Below, one piece after another: positions 11,897 to 23,484 of a stretch of 64,000 bases of DNA. The stretch comes from Athripsodes cinereus (Eukaryota; Arthropoda; Insecta; Trichoptera; Leptoceridae), in contig OX388307.1 of NCBI GenBank assembly GCA_947579605.1, forward strand, positions 14,051,237 through 14,115,236. Reading direction: 5' to 3'. The position numbers and the translations under genes are program-made. A model generated the notes under the pieces. That model did not search any database. It was not told the origin of the DNA and was given only the letters and a program-made list of their open reading frames with translations. The number at the start of each line of letters is the position of its first letter. Position 1 is the first letter of the stretch.

Positions 11897-13392
11897 TTGT
11901 GTTTATAATATATATAAATAATTTGTTCGTTTTGGATACTATGAATAGGATCATTCTAATGGGTATGAAGGATTATTTCTAAGTAATGACAATATCCGTA
12001 TTGTTTGGCTTTGCTGAAGATCAGGGGTCTGAGGGCAACACAATCTCAAGAACCATTGAATAATCATGATGGTGCCAAATTATTTGGCCATAAATTGGTA
12101 TTTCAATTTGTGTAAAATTAATCAATGAAAAATAAACTGATCTTGATTCGATCAGATTTTCACATGAATTAAAATACGTACCTTTAGTAACGTTTCATGC
12201 ATTACTCATTAATAATGACTTGAAGCAATATTTTTAACAAGCTTTATATAAAAAAGTGACTTTTTATTTTTCATTAAATTTATTTTTAAACCAATAAACT
12301 TAAACACAAACCCGTGATTTGTGTCTAAAAAAGTTTTTTTTTTCGTTGTAAAAAAACAAACTTTACATTAACTTTAATAAGAGTAAAAAATTGTAGTTAA
12401 GTGTAATGAACTTATGAAGCTGAATAATTTTGATTTCGATAATAAAATATTCTTGAAAAAAAATCTGTTTTATATATTATATTTTAACATGCCTACTAAC
12501 AAAATTAATATGTTTGTCTTAATATTAGTTTGTAGGTACATAGTATTATATCTCTGCAAGATCTACTATTTTTTTAAGATTAATTTAAAATATTTATCCT
12601 TAGACCTTTGTCTAAGCACTAAAGCCCCATGTTGAATCAGCAGTATATTTTACGTTTAATTCTATCTCCAATGCCCATGTATCACGTCCGAAAATTTATA
12701 GCTGAAGATTTTATATTTCAGGCCACGTAAATTAAATAAGAATTGCAGGTTTCAAATAACTTACCACCTGAGGGAAAATTCTTACCAATAATGAGAAAAC
12801 CAATTTCGTACGTTGAATTCCATTTATGTACGTTCACATTCTTAGGTACTATTATAGGTCAATATATAAATCTTCAAATGAACTTATATGATGTTATACT
12901 AGTGCTATAACATTGTGAAAACTCAATTTGTAAATACAGGTTGATAACGTTAGAAGCTTGGATACTGCGTGAGATTGTAGCATGTATGTACAACTAATTA
13001 GGTACTTATAAGATACTCCACTTAAGTTATATAAAATTAATCAGTGCTAAGAAGTTGTGCAAAGAAATTCCCCTTTACTGATTGTATTGTTAACAAATTA
13101 ATAATTTTGAAATTGTTTGTAGATATTTTCCTCTCGATATGTTATATTTAACTCACTCATAAGTATAACTTTATCTATTATTAATAGCATAATACTGATA
13201 TGAGGTTTTCCATTCAATCCAAATTTATTCGAATTCCATTTTGAATTAAAATCACCAGATTGTTTCGCGCGAAAGGCGATACGTTGTCCTTGCACGAATT
13301 TTCATTATCATCAACAATGTAGAACAATGTATGAAAATAAATATATTTAATATCGATTGACAAATATACCCGCAATTAACAAAGTTTTGTAA
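11897..13392. other. AT-rich sequence, nothing recognised
   Basis: Only short, AT-driven open frames (for example 12414-12635). A phrase near 12070-12110 (AAATTATTTGGCC) recalls sequence after repeat A copy 1, so the repeat may extend further than drawn. Confidence 0.45.
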
Positions 13393-13540
13393 TACTTTGA
13401 AATCATCATCATCATCATCGCCCTCAACGCTCCTCTCGGGAGCACAGGGCAGAAACCAGCCTCCTCCATTCAGAGCGTCTCTGTGCCAACTGCGTCACTT
13501 CTTTCCACGACATTCCTTGCGCTCTGATATCGTACTTTGA
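13393..13540 (-). mobile_element. RTE-like LINE tail with 8-bp target duplication
   Basis: 132 bp (13401-13532) are the reverse complement of the last part of the RTE-like LINE also seen at 16086-16368 and 29908-30067. They encode the residues around the terminal SALCSREER and end in a trinucleotide (ATC/GAT)n tail. TACTTTGA flanks both sides (13393-13400 and 13533-13540). It is a severely 5'-truncated insertion, independent of the larger copy that starts 400 bp downstream. Confidence 0.85.
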
Positions 13541-13917
13541 TATTTTGAAAACCATACAGTTATATTGTATTAAAAATACCTTGTAATTTTACGATTGGCT
13601 GTGCACTTCCACTAAAGTAAATGGAAGAGATACTACAAAAAACTCTGACGCTATAAATGGTTATTTCATATTTATATTCATGTATTCGGTGAATCTTGTT
13701 TTAGAATTTTTTTTTTCAATGCACATTTTTACAAAAAAAAGTATAATCATCTTCAATTACTAAATTTCTATATCTTACAACTAGAAAGTTATTACCTACA
13801 AATTGAAACGGAAATATTCGTCTATTTCTATTTGTCATTATCTTAACATCAAGTGCTTCTTAATGTTCAAACATCTCAAAGTTTGATAACATTTGTAAGT
13901 GTGTAATATTTTTAATT

Positions 13918-15916
13918 CTGATGTTCTGACAGAACATTCAGAGTCCATATGCAGGGCTTTGATCATGGTTACCACCTTGGGCGGGATGCCATACGCGGCC
14001 AGTATTTTCCATATGGTTGGTCTGTGGGGGCTGTCAAAAGCTTTTTCGTAGTCAATGAAGCAACATGCAAGCGGTGAGTTGAACTCTTGCGACTGTTGGA
14101 GTACACATCTGGCACAGAAAATTGCGTCCGAACAGGACTTGCCAGGCACAAACCCGTATTGTTGCTTTCTCAGAGATGCCAACACTGGTTTTTGAATGCG
14201 ACTCAATATGATTTGTGAGAGAACTTTACCGGGCACACTAAGTAGTGTGATGCCACGGTAATTTCCGCATTCCAGTGGGTTTCCCTTCTTGAAAAGTGTC
14301 ACGATGGATCCATTTCTCCAATCTTTCGGGCAGAGCTCCTCATTCTACACCTTGTTAAAAAGATGGTACAGTGGGTGGATAAGCGCATTCATGCCATACT
14401 TAAGGAGCTCTGCGTGGATTCCATCCTCACCTGGGGCCTTGTTGTTTTTTAGCCTTTTTACAGCTGCCTCGATCTCCTCATGTGTTGGGGGGGTTTTGGC
14501 TATCCCAGATACCTGTGGGATATCTAGGTCGCTATCCTCATTGCCAACATCAAAAGGTGAGGAGGGGTCCGGTCGGTTTAGAATGAACTCAAAGTGTTCT
14601 CTCCATCTTCCTCTTACTAAGTCAGGGGCAGAGATCAGGTTTCCACTGCTATCATTAATTGAGTCAGCAGTCTTATTCTGACCTCTTCCTCCCAACATGC
14701 GGGTAATTTCAAAGAGAGTCTTCGAGTCATTCCTGGCCGCGGCAGTTTGTGCAAGCTGTATTTTGGCTTCGACATCACGTCGTCTGTCTTTGCGCACAGA
14801 GTGCTTTACCAGGCGGTCTAGCTCTCTGTACGAATTTCTTAGGGCCTCCAGTTTCGTAAGGGACTTTTCAGCATCTCTGAGTATCTTGACTTTTTGGCGA
14901 TCTTGAATATATCCCCAGGACTTCATAGACATCCATGGTGGTTTGTTCCTCTCTTTGAACCCAATGGACGCAACCGCTGCAGCCTTCACTACTCTCTGGA
15001 ACTCCTCCCAGGCCGACTCTACTGAGTCAGTATCGGAAAGATACCGAGAGAGTTCAAAACCTTGGTGCAGCTCAGCCTCATACTTCATGCGAGACTGAAT
15101 ATTCCCCAACCCACAGACGTCAAACACTCGCGGTGCAGCTGGTCTTGCAAATTTATTGAACCTTAGCTTCATGGCTCCGACAAGGAGCTCATGATCCGTT
15201 TTCAGGTCCGCTCCACGAAATGTCATGACATTATGTAGATCAGAGCGGTCTCGGGCCTTAACCAAAAGATGGTCAATTTGGTTTCTGGTACGTCCATCAG
15301 GTGAGGTCCACGTGTATTTGTGGATATCCTTGTGAGGAAACAGTGTTCCTCCAATAAGGAGTCCTTGGAGTGTTGCGTATTCTATAAGACGGGAGCCGTT
15401 GTCATTTAGCACCCCCATGCCATGCCCCCCCATTACGCCAGGACCGTTTAGTGGGTCGTTGCCTACTTTGGCATTGAAATCGCCCATCACAACGATCCTA
15501 TGCCTTTTAGGAATTTTGGATGTGACGGCTGCCAGACAGTCATAAAAACTGTCCTTGACCGTCCCCTCCGCATCCTCTGTGGGGGCATAACACAAAAGTA
15601 CCGTCAACGGGTCACCCGTTGCCCTAAACGAGGCGCGTAGTAGCCTGTCGGAGATGGGTTTCCAATCAAGAAGCGAGCCGGCGGCCCGTTTGCTCATTAG
15701 CAAGGCGACACCATGCTTGTGTTTTGTCTTGTGGCCAGAGTGAATCATGGAATAGTTCCCCGCCACACTCCTACCACAATCCAAAAGACGTGCCTCAGAC
15801 ACACCTAGCAGGTCTAACTCATAGTCACTCGCTATCTTGGCGGCAACCAACTCCTTGTCATGCCTCAGCGTCCTCGCATTGTATGTTCCGATTTTCAATT
15901 TCCTTATTCGGTCCAA
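13918..15916 (-). pseudogene. RTE-like LINE ORF: APE endonuclease plus N-terminal reverse transcriptase, broken
   Basis: The minus-strand frame opens with an apurinic-endonuclease-like domain: KIGTYNARTLR near residue 8, GDFNAKVGN near residue 145, KTDHELL near 240. A linker follows, then the start of a reverse transcriptase with NNKAPGEDGI. A TAG at 14345-14347 interrupts the frame; the same frame then continues through WRNGSIVTLFKKG, NYRGITLLS, QYGFVPGKSC and FIDYEKAFDS. It ends at the inversion breakpoint (13918) just after ECSVR, before the catalytic ADD block. The domains match the APE-type LINEs often labelled craniofacial-development-protein-2-like, here called RTE-like. One nonsense codon and truncation make it inactive. 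Confidence 0.85.
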
Positions 15917-16085
15917 GTTCTTATGGTCAGGGGGGCTACATATAAATGGACCCCTCCCCTGTAGAGGTCCAAGTGTCCGAGGCTTTATCCTGTTTCTGTT
16001 TGCAGTCGGTCACTTTAAGTATGTTGGGAGACAAGCCCAACGATACCGAGGCCTGGGGAAAGGACGGCTCCATCCTACCTGAATA

Positions 16086-16368
16086 CTCCTAATACAAGAG
16101 AGACGATGGTCCTGGCTGGGACATGTTTTGAGAATGTCCAATGATAGTTGGCCAAAAAGAGCACTGTTCTTCCGTCCGCAGGGGTTCCGTAGGCCCGGGC
16201 GTCCCTCTTTCACAATACACCGTTCCTATGACAACGATATCAGAGCGCAAGGAATGTCGTGGGAAGAGGTGACGCAATTGGCACAGAGACGCTCTGAATG
16301 GAGGAGGCTGGTTTCTGCCCTGTGCTCCCGAGAGGAGCGTTGAGGGCGATGATGATGATGATGATGAA
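16086..16368 (+). pseudogene. RTE-like LINE ORF C-terminus and (GAT)n tail (3' arm of the inverted insertion)
   Basis: The plus-strand frame reads RRWSWLGHVLRMSND, then RPGRPSFTIHRSYDND, GMSWEEVTQLAQRRSEWR and SALCSREER with a TGA stop at 16341-16343. About 20 bp of (GAT)n follow. This is the standard end of RTE-like LINE proteins. Shorter copies of the same end occur at 13401-13532, 29908-30067, 35588-35697 and, diverged, 45528-45782. Confidence 0.85.
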
Positions 16369-16379
16369 TATTTTTAATT

Positions 16380-17384
16380 AAGTAATTTAACGTAGAAAAT
16401 AACAGGAACATTCAATACACTTTCAGAACTTTAGAGTAATCAGAAATAATAATAATAGAAATAGTAATCAGAGTTAATTCTCACATAATTATTAAATCAT
16501 GTTTGCCATCAATTCTGAATATCTTCTGTACGTACGTATAAACACCACCCATGTAAAATCACATAAAACACCCACGTACGCCTTAATAATTGCTTGCATT
16601 ACTACAAATTTTGAAAAACTGGGTTGTTATTTTCTGATATTATCATACAAATATGATGATAACTTTAGTATTACTCTTATAGAATACTTATGTTTTATCA
16701 TTTTTGTTAAATCCTAAATCAAATTTCAGTATTAAAGTAGATGGAATATTTATTCGATATGTACTAAAGTATATATGTATTTGTTAGAACAAAATTTACT
16801 GTAAACTTTATGGCTTATTGGCTACTACTTCTCATCTAATGTAGTTTCAAAATGAATTTATCTTCCATTCCATGCATTGAAATGAACCACAAGCCAATTG
16901 CATTGCAAATACACTTGATTGAATTGATTTGCTTTGCATTATGCAGAGTACTCTTGTAGTAACACATCAATAACAATACAAATTCATTTATTTTTATTTG
17001 CTACTAGATTTAACAAACAACAATAATATGATTATTTTATGCTATTAAATTGCGCGGAGAATTGAATTGAAGTTGTTAACAAAGGTACACATAACGAATA
17101 CAAAGAGAACAAATTGTATTTTTACTGTGGTTATTTACATGTTTGTTTTATTCATACCTACATATTTACAACTTTTAAAAATATTGACTATGTTGATACA
17201 TGATAACTTAAATATCTTATTTATAGCTCTATTTCAGATTTCTAGTCAGCGAAAATGAAATTAAGAGGATGAAAAAAAATCCGAATGATAAATTTAATAT
17301 GATAATTTTTTATGAAATTATTATATAAGAAAACAAACAGTTAAGTACCTAATTTAAATAAAAAAATAAATTTTACAAATAAAA
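16380..17384. other. AT-rich sequence, nothing recognised
   Basis: Open frames at 16499-16717 and 17067-17258 are AT-driven and unlike known proteins. No repeats recognised. Confidence 0.5.
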
Positions 17385-17549
17385 GGTATATCTGGGTTTA
17401 AGTTATGATCCCAAAAACAACCTTATAAACCTTTCACAGTAAGCTAAAAGCTTGCGTCGTGAAAGGGGAGTTTGCCGACAATTGGAATTGAAACGCGCAC
17501 CTTTAGTGCATGAGGCTAAGAATCTACCTCCACGCTACCGACAAACTCA
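17385..17549 (-). repeat. tRNA-derived SINE family 2, diverged copy
   Basis: Read on the minus strand the head resembles GTCGGTAGCGTGGAGG. Then come the CTCATGCAC block and the characteristic middle: CTCCCCTTTCACGACGCAAGC, CTTACTGTGAAAGG and AAACCCAGATATACC. It is the most decayed of five copies; the B-box region is mutated. The others are at 47121, 50766, 55482 and 59134. Confidence 0.75.
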
Positions 17550-17689
17550 ACATATCAGTATGAATCTTCAGAATAAATCTTGCATTAAGTTTATGAAACT
17601 TGTATGAAAATCGTTTTTTGATAAATACTTAAATAAACGTTAAAACAATCTAGGTACAGGTAGGTCGCAATAAGACCATCTGTATTCAA

Positions 17690-17795
17690 AATACCTGATA
17701 AAGTTGTTTTTAATGTTTTTCCATGAAATCGTTAATTTGATTAATAATACAAGGATCTGTGTTTTCCAAATATAACACCCACTTCATCAGGTATT
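17690..17795. repeat. Possible small MITE with 15-bp inverted ends
   Basis: AATACCTGATAAAGT (17690-17704) and ACTTCATCAGGTATT (17781-17795) are inverted repeats with one mismatch. The 106-bp interval contains no coding sequence. No flanking duplication is obvious and there is no second copy here, so this may be chance. Confidence 0.3.
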
Positions 17796-18364
17796 TACTG
17801 TTGTTACCTTCGTTGTTTTAATTATTTTCATTCACAACAAAATTGATCGGCATTTAATTGGACATTTATTGAAATCTTTTTCAATTTTAATATTTCAATA
17901 ACAGTATTTTTATAAAAAACAAAACAAACTGTGTTAAGATACTTAATATATTTCAATTTGTAATTAATTTATTGTCACGCCCAGTTAAACACCCAAAAAA
18001 ATATCTGTTGTTTTTCCCGTGGGGCTAAAGCCAGAAATATTATTTTTAATTTTTAAGCATCTGTACCAACTCTAACCGCATGAAAATGAAAGCTATTAGA
18101 CATAGTCCATTGATTACCCCACATGTGGAAGGTGCCACGATGAAATAGGTAGCTGGAGGTGAGAATAAAATTAATAGTTTATTTAGGTATACTTCTACGA
18201 ATAAGCAAACCCTTATTTAGAGTTTCTACAACTTTACCTTCACGGTAGGTGTAACTCGTTTAATGTATCCATCTGAATGTCGCGAAAAGCGCTATTGGAA
18301 GAGCGATATCTTCAGTTTGCTACTGAATGTCAACGTCTCTGTTTGTGTCACGCATATTATGTAG
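17796..18364. other. AT-rich sequence, nothing recognised
   Basis: No gene or repeat was identified. Confidence 0.5.
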
Positions 18365-18884
18365 GTATATACCAGGGATGTTGCGGATGTCGATTTTTAC
18401 ACATCCGCGGATGTGAATGCGGATGCGGATTTTTGAAGACTCACATCCGCGGATGCGGATGCGAATGCGGATGCGGATGTTCAAGATATTATAGAAAAAA
18501 AGTAGGAACTATCTTAGTTGGTAGGCCCCACTGTCAAATATGTGACGAAATTGTTGCTACAATAATATTATGATTTTTTTGGCGAATTTTTTTTTCTTAT
18601 TTGTTATTTGCAAAAATAAAATAAAACCAGCAAAAATTAAAAGGCGTCGGATTTTGTCATCAATTTTTTCGTTCCCATTGGTTAATGTCAAGTGCGAACG
18701 GCACGCGCCATTCGCCGGCCCCGCCCCATTTCTTTCTTGTCGCAACTTGTCTTACAACCGCATCCGCATGAACATCCGCATCGATTATTGCGGATGCGTA
18801 TGCGGATGCAGATGTCCAAAAACATGCGGAAGCTCCGCATTTGCGGATGCGGATGCGAATATTCGCGACATCCCTGGTATATAC
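18365..18884. mobile_element. hAT-like MITE with 8-bp target duplication and GGATGC arrays
   Basis: A 504-bp element (18373-18876) starts CAGGGATGTTGCG and ends CGCGACATCCCTG, inverted repeats with a single mismatch. Both ends are flanked by GTATATAC (18365-18372 and 18877-18884). CAGGG-type ends plus 8-bp duplications are hallmarks of the hAT superfamily. Inside, both subterminal regions are built of degenerate GGATGC hexamers in opposite orientation, so the ends could pair over a long stretch. No transposase is encoded; the apparent cysteine-rich open frames are translations of the hexamer array. Confidence 0.85.
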
Positions 18885-18894
18885 TAGTACTACC

Positions 18895-19035
18895 ATATCA
18901 TCACGACATATCCCACAATTGGGGTAGCCAGCAGACCAGCTTTATGTAATAAACATGAACGCTGTCCTCTGCGTGCTAGCTAAAACTTGACGGCAAACCC
19001 ATCGCTGAGTTTCAGTTGTAAAGTTTTTTTTACTT
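18895..19035 (-). repeat. Dispersed repeat A, copy 4
   Basis: Minus strand: TTACAACTGAAACTCAGCGATGGG, GCAGAGGACAGCG, CTGCTGGCTACCCCA, GTGGGATATGTCGTGATG. It lies only about ten bases past the target duplication of the hAT-like MITE. Confidence 0.65.
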
Positions 19036-19489
19036 AAAACATTCCTATCTACGGAAAAAAATTAGAGATAAAGAGAATGTTAATAAGGGGGATAAGAGAA
19101 GAAAGAGAAATTTATTAGAGTTCAGTTCGCAAATTAATCAACTGTTGCGGTGCATGCATAGAATAATTAGATTACTTCGTAAACGTGAAATTAGAATTTA
19201 CTGCTGTGTAAATAAAACGTTCATTAAATAATGTATTGAGAGTGAAACCAAGCAATGCAAATGTGGAATATTATTCCTTTCACGATGTTAATAATACCTA
19301 TAATGCAACGAAACCATGCGAAGAGATGTCAATAAAAATTGTAACCGTCTCCCACAACGTGAAATACACCTAGTATACGAGCAAAGTGCTATTCACACGA
19401 TGCAGACATGCATTGGAAATTCATTGGAAGTTGAATAATATTTTGGCAAGTAAATAAAAATATTAACATAAAACGTTCACTGTAGTGAT
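19036..19489. other. No gene recognised
   Basis: AT-rich; nothing was identified. Confidence 0.5.
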
Positions 19490-20000
19490 ATGCCTTATCA
19501 CAGCCAATAATAATAATTCTACATTCTGGTTGATTAAAACAATATTGATTCTTCACAATGAACGTCCAATGACAATCACTTTTTTCTCAATGAACGACCA
19601 ATAACAATCTTTTTTCACACTGGTTAGTCATATGAATAACCAATAAAATTGTTTTTTTTTTATTTTGATTGGTGAATTAAATCAATAATAATAATCAGTT
19701 TACACCCTGATTGGTAAAATAAGTAAACCAATGATGTTATTTTTTAAAGTGATTAGTGAACTGAGTAACCATTAATAACCATTGTTTAACTTGTTAAATC
19801 AGACAATTATCCTTGATTGGTACTACAAATTACTAATGTAGATTATACGAGTATACATATAATAATATGATTGGAAAATTAGAAACCAGTGTTCTACACA
19901 CTGATTGGTTTGAGCAAGTAACATTGATACTTCATTTTAATTACTGAAAGGAACAATAAATAATAATAATTCTACACTCTGGTTGGTCAAATAACAAACT
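19490..20000. repeat. Degenerate ATTGGT/ACCAAT-rich tandem region
   Basis: A phrase like TCTACACTCTGATTGGT, followed some 20-30 bp later by an inverted AACCAATAA, recurs irregularly about every 60-90 bp across half a kilobase. The first and last phrases (near 19515 and 19970) are nearly the same. It looks like an old tandem array. The motif equals the CCAAT box core on alternating strands, but no promoter or gene is visible beside it. Confidence 0.5.
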
Positions 20001-20009
20001 CTAAGATGA

Positions 20010-20345
20010 ACAAACTCTTCGCGTTCTTTATCAGAATAACAGGTATTACCACGCTCATGTGTTGTTCGTTACAGCTTCCTGCCATTACTTTTGTTTTACC
20101 TTTGCTAATTTTCATATTAAGTATATTTACTCTCAAAGATATTCTCCATAAAGCTTCTTCGAGTTTCTCTTTGCTTTCGGTATCAAAGCTATGTCGTCGG
20201 CAAACCTAATCATATCCACATTTAGTCCCTGAATTTTCATATCTTCTCTGTGATTCCTTCTATCTCTTTCTTTGCTTACCGCATATTGAATATACGCATT
20301 GAAAATTACTGGTGGAAAACAGAAACATTACCTCACTCCTTGGAT
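20010..20345 (-). pseudogene. LINE reverse-transcriptase fragment, frameshifted
   Basis: On the minus strand one finds a degraded QGVR..C block with an internal stop, PPVIFNAYIQYA, then GLNVDMIRFADDIALI and, after frame changes, a phrase close to MKISKGKTKVMAGS. FADD is the catalytic motif of the LINE palm domain. Spacing between the QGVR block, the YI helix and FADD is normal for an RTE-like enzyme. Several stops and at least one frameshift show that it is dead. Neither the endonuclease nor the C-terminus is present. Confidence 0.65.
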
Positions 20346-23279
20346 TATTTTGGATTTTTTGGTCTATTACACTGGGATATTACCAAATACTATCCCAAAA
20401 ATAGCATATATATGTGCATTGATCACGATCGGTGCATAGTGATTAAAATATATTTTTTTTTTAAATATTCTTCATGATTAAATTAAAGTAGTATCTTAGG
20501 ATATTCTATAGTGGATAATAATATTTTTATAAAAGTTTACCTACCTACTTATTTCATAGAAATTGAGGATATTAAAATAATATGTTTAAAATTGTCAAGG
20601 TATAAAATAAAATTTTGTTCAATTTAATACGATACCAGATATATAAAAAGCTTATCTTGCTGGAAAAAAATGATGCGGTTATAACACGAAGTTGGAATGC
20701 AAGATATTAACGTATTGGTTTTTTTTTTTTAATTTGAAAACTCTTTCACTCTTTAGAATTCCAAATACTGTTCTTCGAAGTAGAACACGGTACAATAGAG
20801 GATCTATTATCAAACCACTTCTACGCAATACAAATACAATACATAGTAAAGATTGGATACTTATTGGAGTGATTATGTGTATGTTACCTATATTATGTAA
20901 GTAAGTGTTATAAGCAATGTGAGATACGAGACATCTAATCCAGTTACGTAATTTTATACGCGAAGACAATATCCAATTCCAAATAATAAGTCGTCTGATT
21001 GCGTTATGAGGAGACGAACATCAAAATAAAATTATTATTAAAATTGAATTATCTGGTTATTCGAAGCTTCATATTATTATTATTGTTTCTTTTCTATTTC
21101 TTTCAATACAAAATTTATTTACATGAGTGAGTTTCTATTACTTTGTATAATGAAATTCGTTTAACATTAAGTATAATGTTGGTGTAAACTTTATTACGTT
21201 TTGTACGTTTTGAAATTCCAACTTATTGATTAATCTTTTAAGGTAAAAACCTATTGAACTTTTATTACATATATTTATTTATGTATAATAAAAATTTAGA
21301 AAAGTATATAGTCGAATATTAGTGATACCATCTACGGGAAAGAGAAGTGTCAGCAGCCCTTTAATGGGATGCTTCCTATATAAGACGTAGAAATATAAGA
21401 AGAACTTTGCTGAATAATGAGTGCCAAGAGCTGACTGAGAATGATAATTAATATAATATTTATCTTAATCTTTTTAATATGTCAAGATTTTAAAACGTAC
21501 ACGTACATGTATTTGTTAGTGTAAAATAAACCTAAAAGGTTTTTAATTAACTATTTACGTATTCCGTTTGATATTTCTAAATTGAAATTAAAATAATAAT
21601 ATATTCCTTCTGTTGATTATTTATTATTTAGCATAACCAAAAATTCACGACAGTTATGAATTTCTATAACTCAAACTACTCCCACACTCACATTTGAGAT
21701 TAATATTCCTTTAAGTAGGTATATATTTTAAATACATGTAACTTAAGATATCATTCACAAACGTTTTTTATCTTATCTTGACCATCGATTTGAACGAACG
21801 ATCTTTTCATTTTATAGCCTAGATTGTTAAATTTATTATTGAATCGAAATAGTAATGGTATACCTATTCGTAATTTTAATACACTTATTCACAAATTTAA
21901 TTATACCTGATTAATACCTGCTTAAAATCGATATGCATCACACACATAAAATGTATAATAATACAAAGATTTTATAACACAGCATGTTCTTATACTTTGT
22001 AAAAATAAATACTTTAGGGTTGTAAAATAGCTCCGGGGACGAAAATTTTAAGAGCCTTTATATTCAAAGTTCCAAACGAAAACAACGGAAAAATTATCAA
22101 AGTCCGCGGATTATCAAACTTTTTATTACTAAAAATATGAAAATCTTGCACATAAAAATAACATTATACAACATAAGTTTTATAACTACAACGGTAAATT
22201 AAAATAGAACCTACCTACCCAACTAGTACAACTAGAATATATGTAAATTTGTTTCACAAACCTACGCGTAATATAAATATTAAATATAAATTAATTACTC
22301 GTGCAATAATGAAAAAGTAAACTTGAAAGTTGTATGAACAACTTTATATTAGTTTTATATTATTCCCTTAACATAAATACATAACATCTTCTAGAGACAT
22401 GTCTGAAGCAAGATAAACTTAGAAAAGCAAAACTTTTCCACATTTCCATGCTATAAAATTTATTTAGTTAGATGCTATAACTATCTGAAAACTAGGAAAG
22501 TGTGATTAAAATGTTATAAATATTTACTTATTTAAAAGAAAAAATTATAGACAAAATTTAAAAAAGAAGTAACCAATAATTATTTCTATGAATATAATTC
22601 AGTCACTTTTCCATTCATTTGATTTTAGAACTATTCCATTTTTTCTACCGGCTATTTGCTACTGACGACTGAGATAATTCGTAAGCCCACTTAATAATCT
22701 GGGTATCATATTTTATTACTTATATCTCTCTTTGTTTTATCAGAGAGAAAAGATAACTTTCATGGTTATATTGGCAGACAGACATTGTTCTTAGATTCTT
22801 TCTTCAGTTTGTCGATTGCTAAGACGATATCAGGTTGAAATGTTGGGAACTCGGCGCATTTCCGTGCCGAACATAAAACTTGTTAAATTCACGAGATTAT
22901 CCTTGGAATATATTTTTTATACACACATTGAAACAAAAAATCATAGAAAACACAGAACAACTCATGAAAACAGAATAAAGTATTTTTTTATTGCGATATT
23001 ACACACTATGTATTATCGCCCACCTAATTTAACTTTAAAATACATGGACAACACACTAACTGAGGCATTCTTACACCCAATCGAACTACCTTCTCTATGG
23101 TAAAATATTAATATTCTTCTAAAAATTTACAGACTTTTAGTATTTTTGTTGCACGGAGATCGTTTTGATTTCAATTATAAAGGCTGTTGAGTCAAAGTTA
23201 CCAATCCTTTATGATGTAATGAAAATAATTTTCCAACAAATAGACATTTTAACATAAAATACGTCTTTTCATAAATTAT
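20346..23279. other. AT-rich sequence, nothing recognised
   Basis: Nearly 3 kb with only AT-driven open frames (for example 20679-20969 and 22816-23103). A short GC-richer patch near 21340-21440 is unassigned. Confidence 0.45.
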
Positions 23280-23420
23280 TTTTTTCTAATCGCCTGATGA
23301 TGGAGTCGAGAGTCTCCGAATACTTGTAAGCAAAGTTTATGTCATTTGGAATTAAACTACATACTTACTGTGTATTTTTTTTTCAATTTATCATAAAAGA
23401 CTTCGTGATATTGTTGACAG
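23280..23420 (+). mobile_element. Penelope-like element, 3'-end fragment
   Basis: From about TAATCGCCTGATGATGGAG onward the sequence matches, in the plus orientation, the minus-strand 3' end of the Penelope-like element at 51860-53538. It matches through the hammerhead block, a T-rich run and TTCAATT..TC, and stops near GACTTC. Upstream there is no detectable GIY-YIG or RT sequence, so the copy is strongly 5'-truncated. Confidence 0.65.
23290..23335 (+). ncRNA. Hammerhead ribozyme motif in Penelope fragment (mutated copy)
   Basis: CTGATGA at 23294-23300 is followed by stem II (GGAGTC, loop GAGA, GTCTCC, one mismatch), GAA at 23318-23320, a tiny stem III TACTTGTA, A at the cleavage position and a partly paired stem I (TCGC with GCAA). 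The core is intact. Stem I has lost one pair compared with the copy at 51965-52008, so activity is doubtful. Confidence 0.6.
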
Positions 23421-23484
23421 TATTGATTACATTTAACTGCTCAATACGACTAAATTAACCACACTGACTTTCAAGCAGCTTCGG

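Larger units (their letters stand above)
13905..16379. mobile_element. RTE-like LINE with 5' inversion (twin-priming product)
   Basis: The insertion 13918-16366 is bracketed by the same 13 bp, AATATTTTTAATT, at 13905-13917 and 16367-16379. Its left ~2.1 kb is the 5' part of an RTE-like LINE on the minus strand. Its right ~280 bp is the 3' end of the same family on the plus strand, finishing in a (GAT)n tail. One target duplication around two opposed segments is the expected product of twin priming, in which both nicked target strands prime on one RNA. The junction lies between about 15950 and 16085. Between the LINE 5' UTR and the 3' coding part I could not fix it to the base. Confidence 0.85.

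Noticed and set aside
14289..16082. Plus-strand open frames opposite the RTE-like endonuclease
   Set aside because: They are shadows of the minus-strand LINE frame; no motifs of their own.
17780..17815. Hammerhead core CTGATGA on the minus strand of the CATCAGGTATT phrase
   Set aside because: No stem II followed by GAA can be drawn; better explained as an inverted end of a small repeat.
18277..18949. Cysteine-rich small proteins on both strands
   Set aside because: They are translations of the GGATGC hexamer arrays inside the hAT-like MITE.
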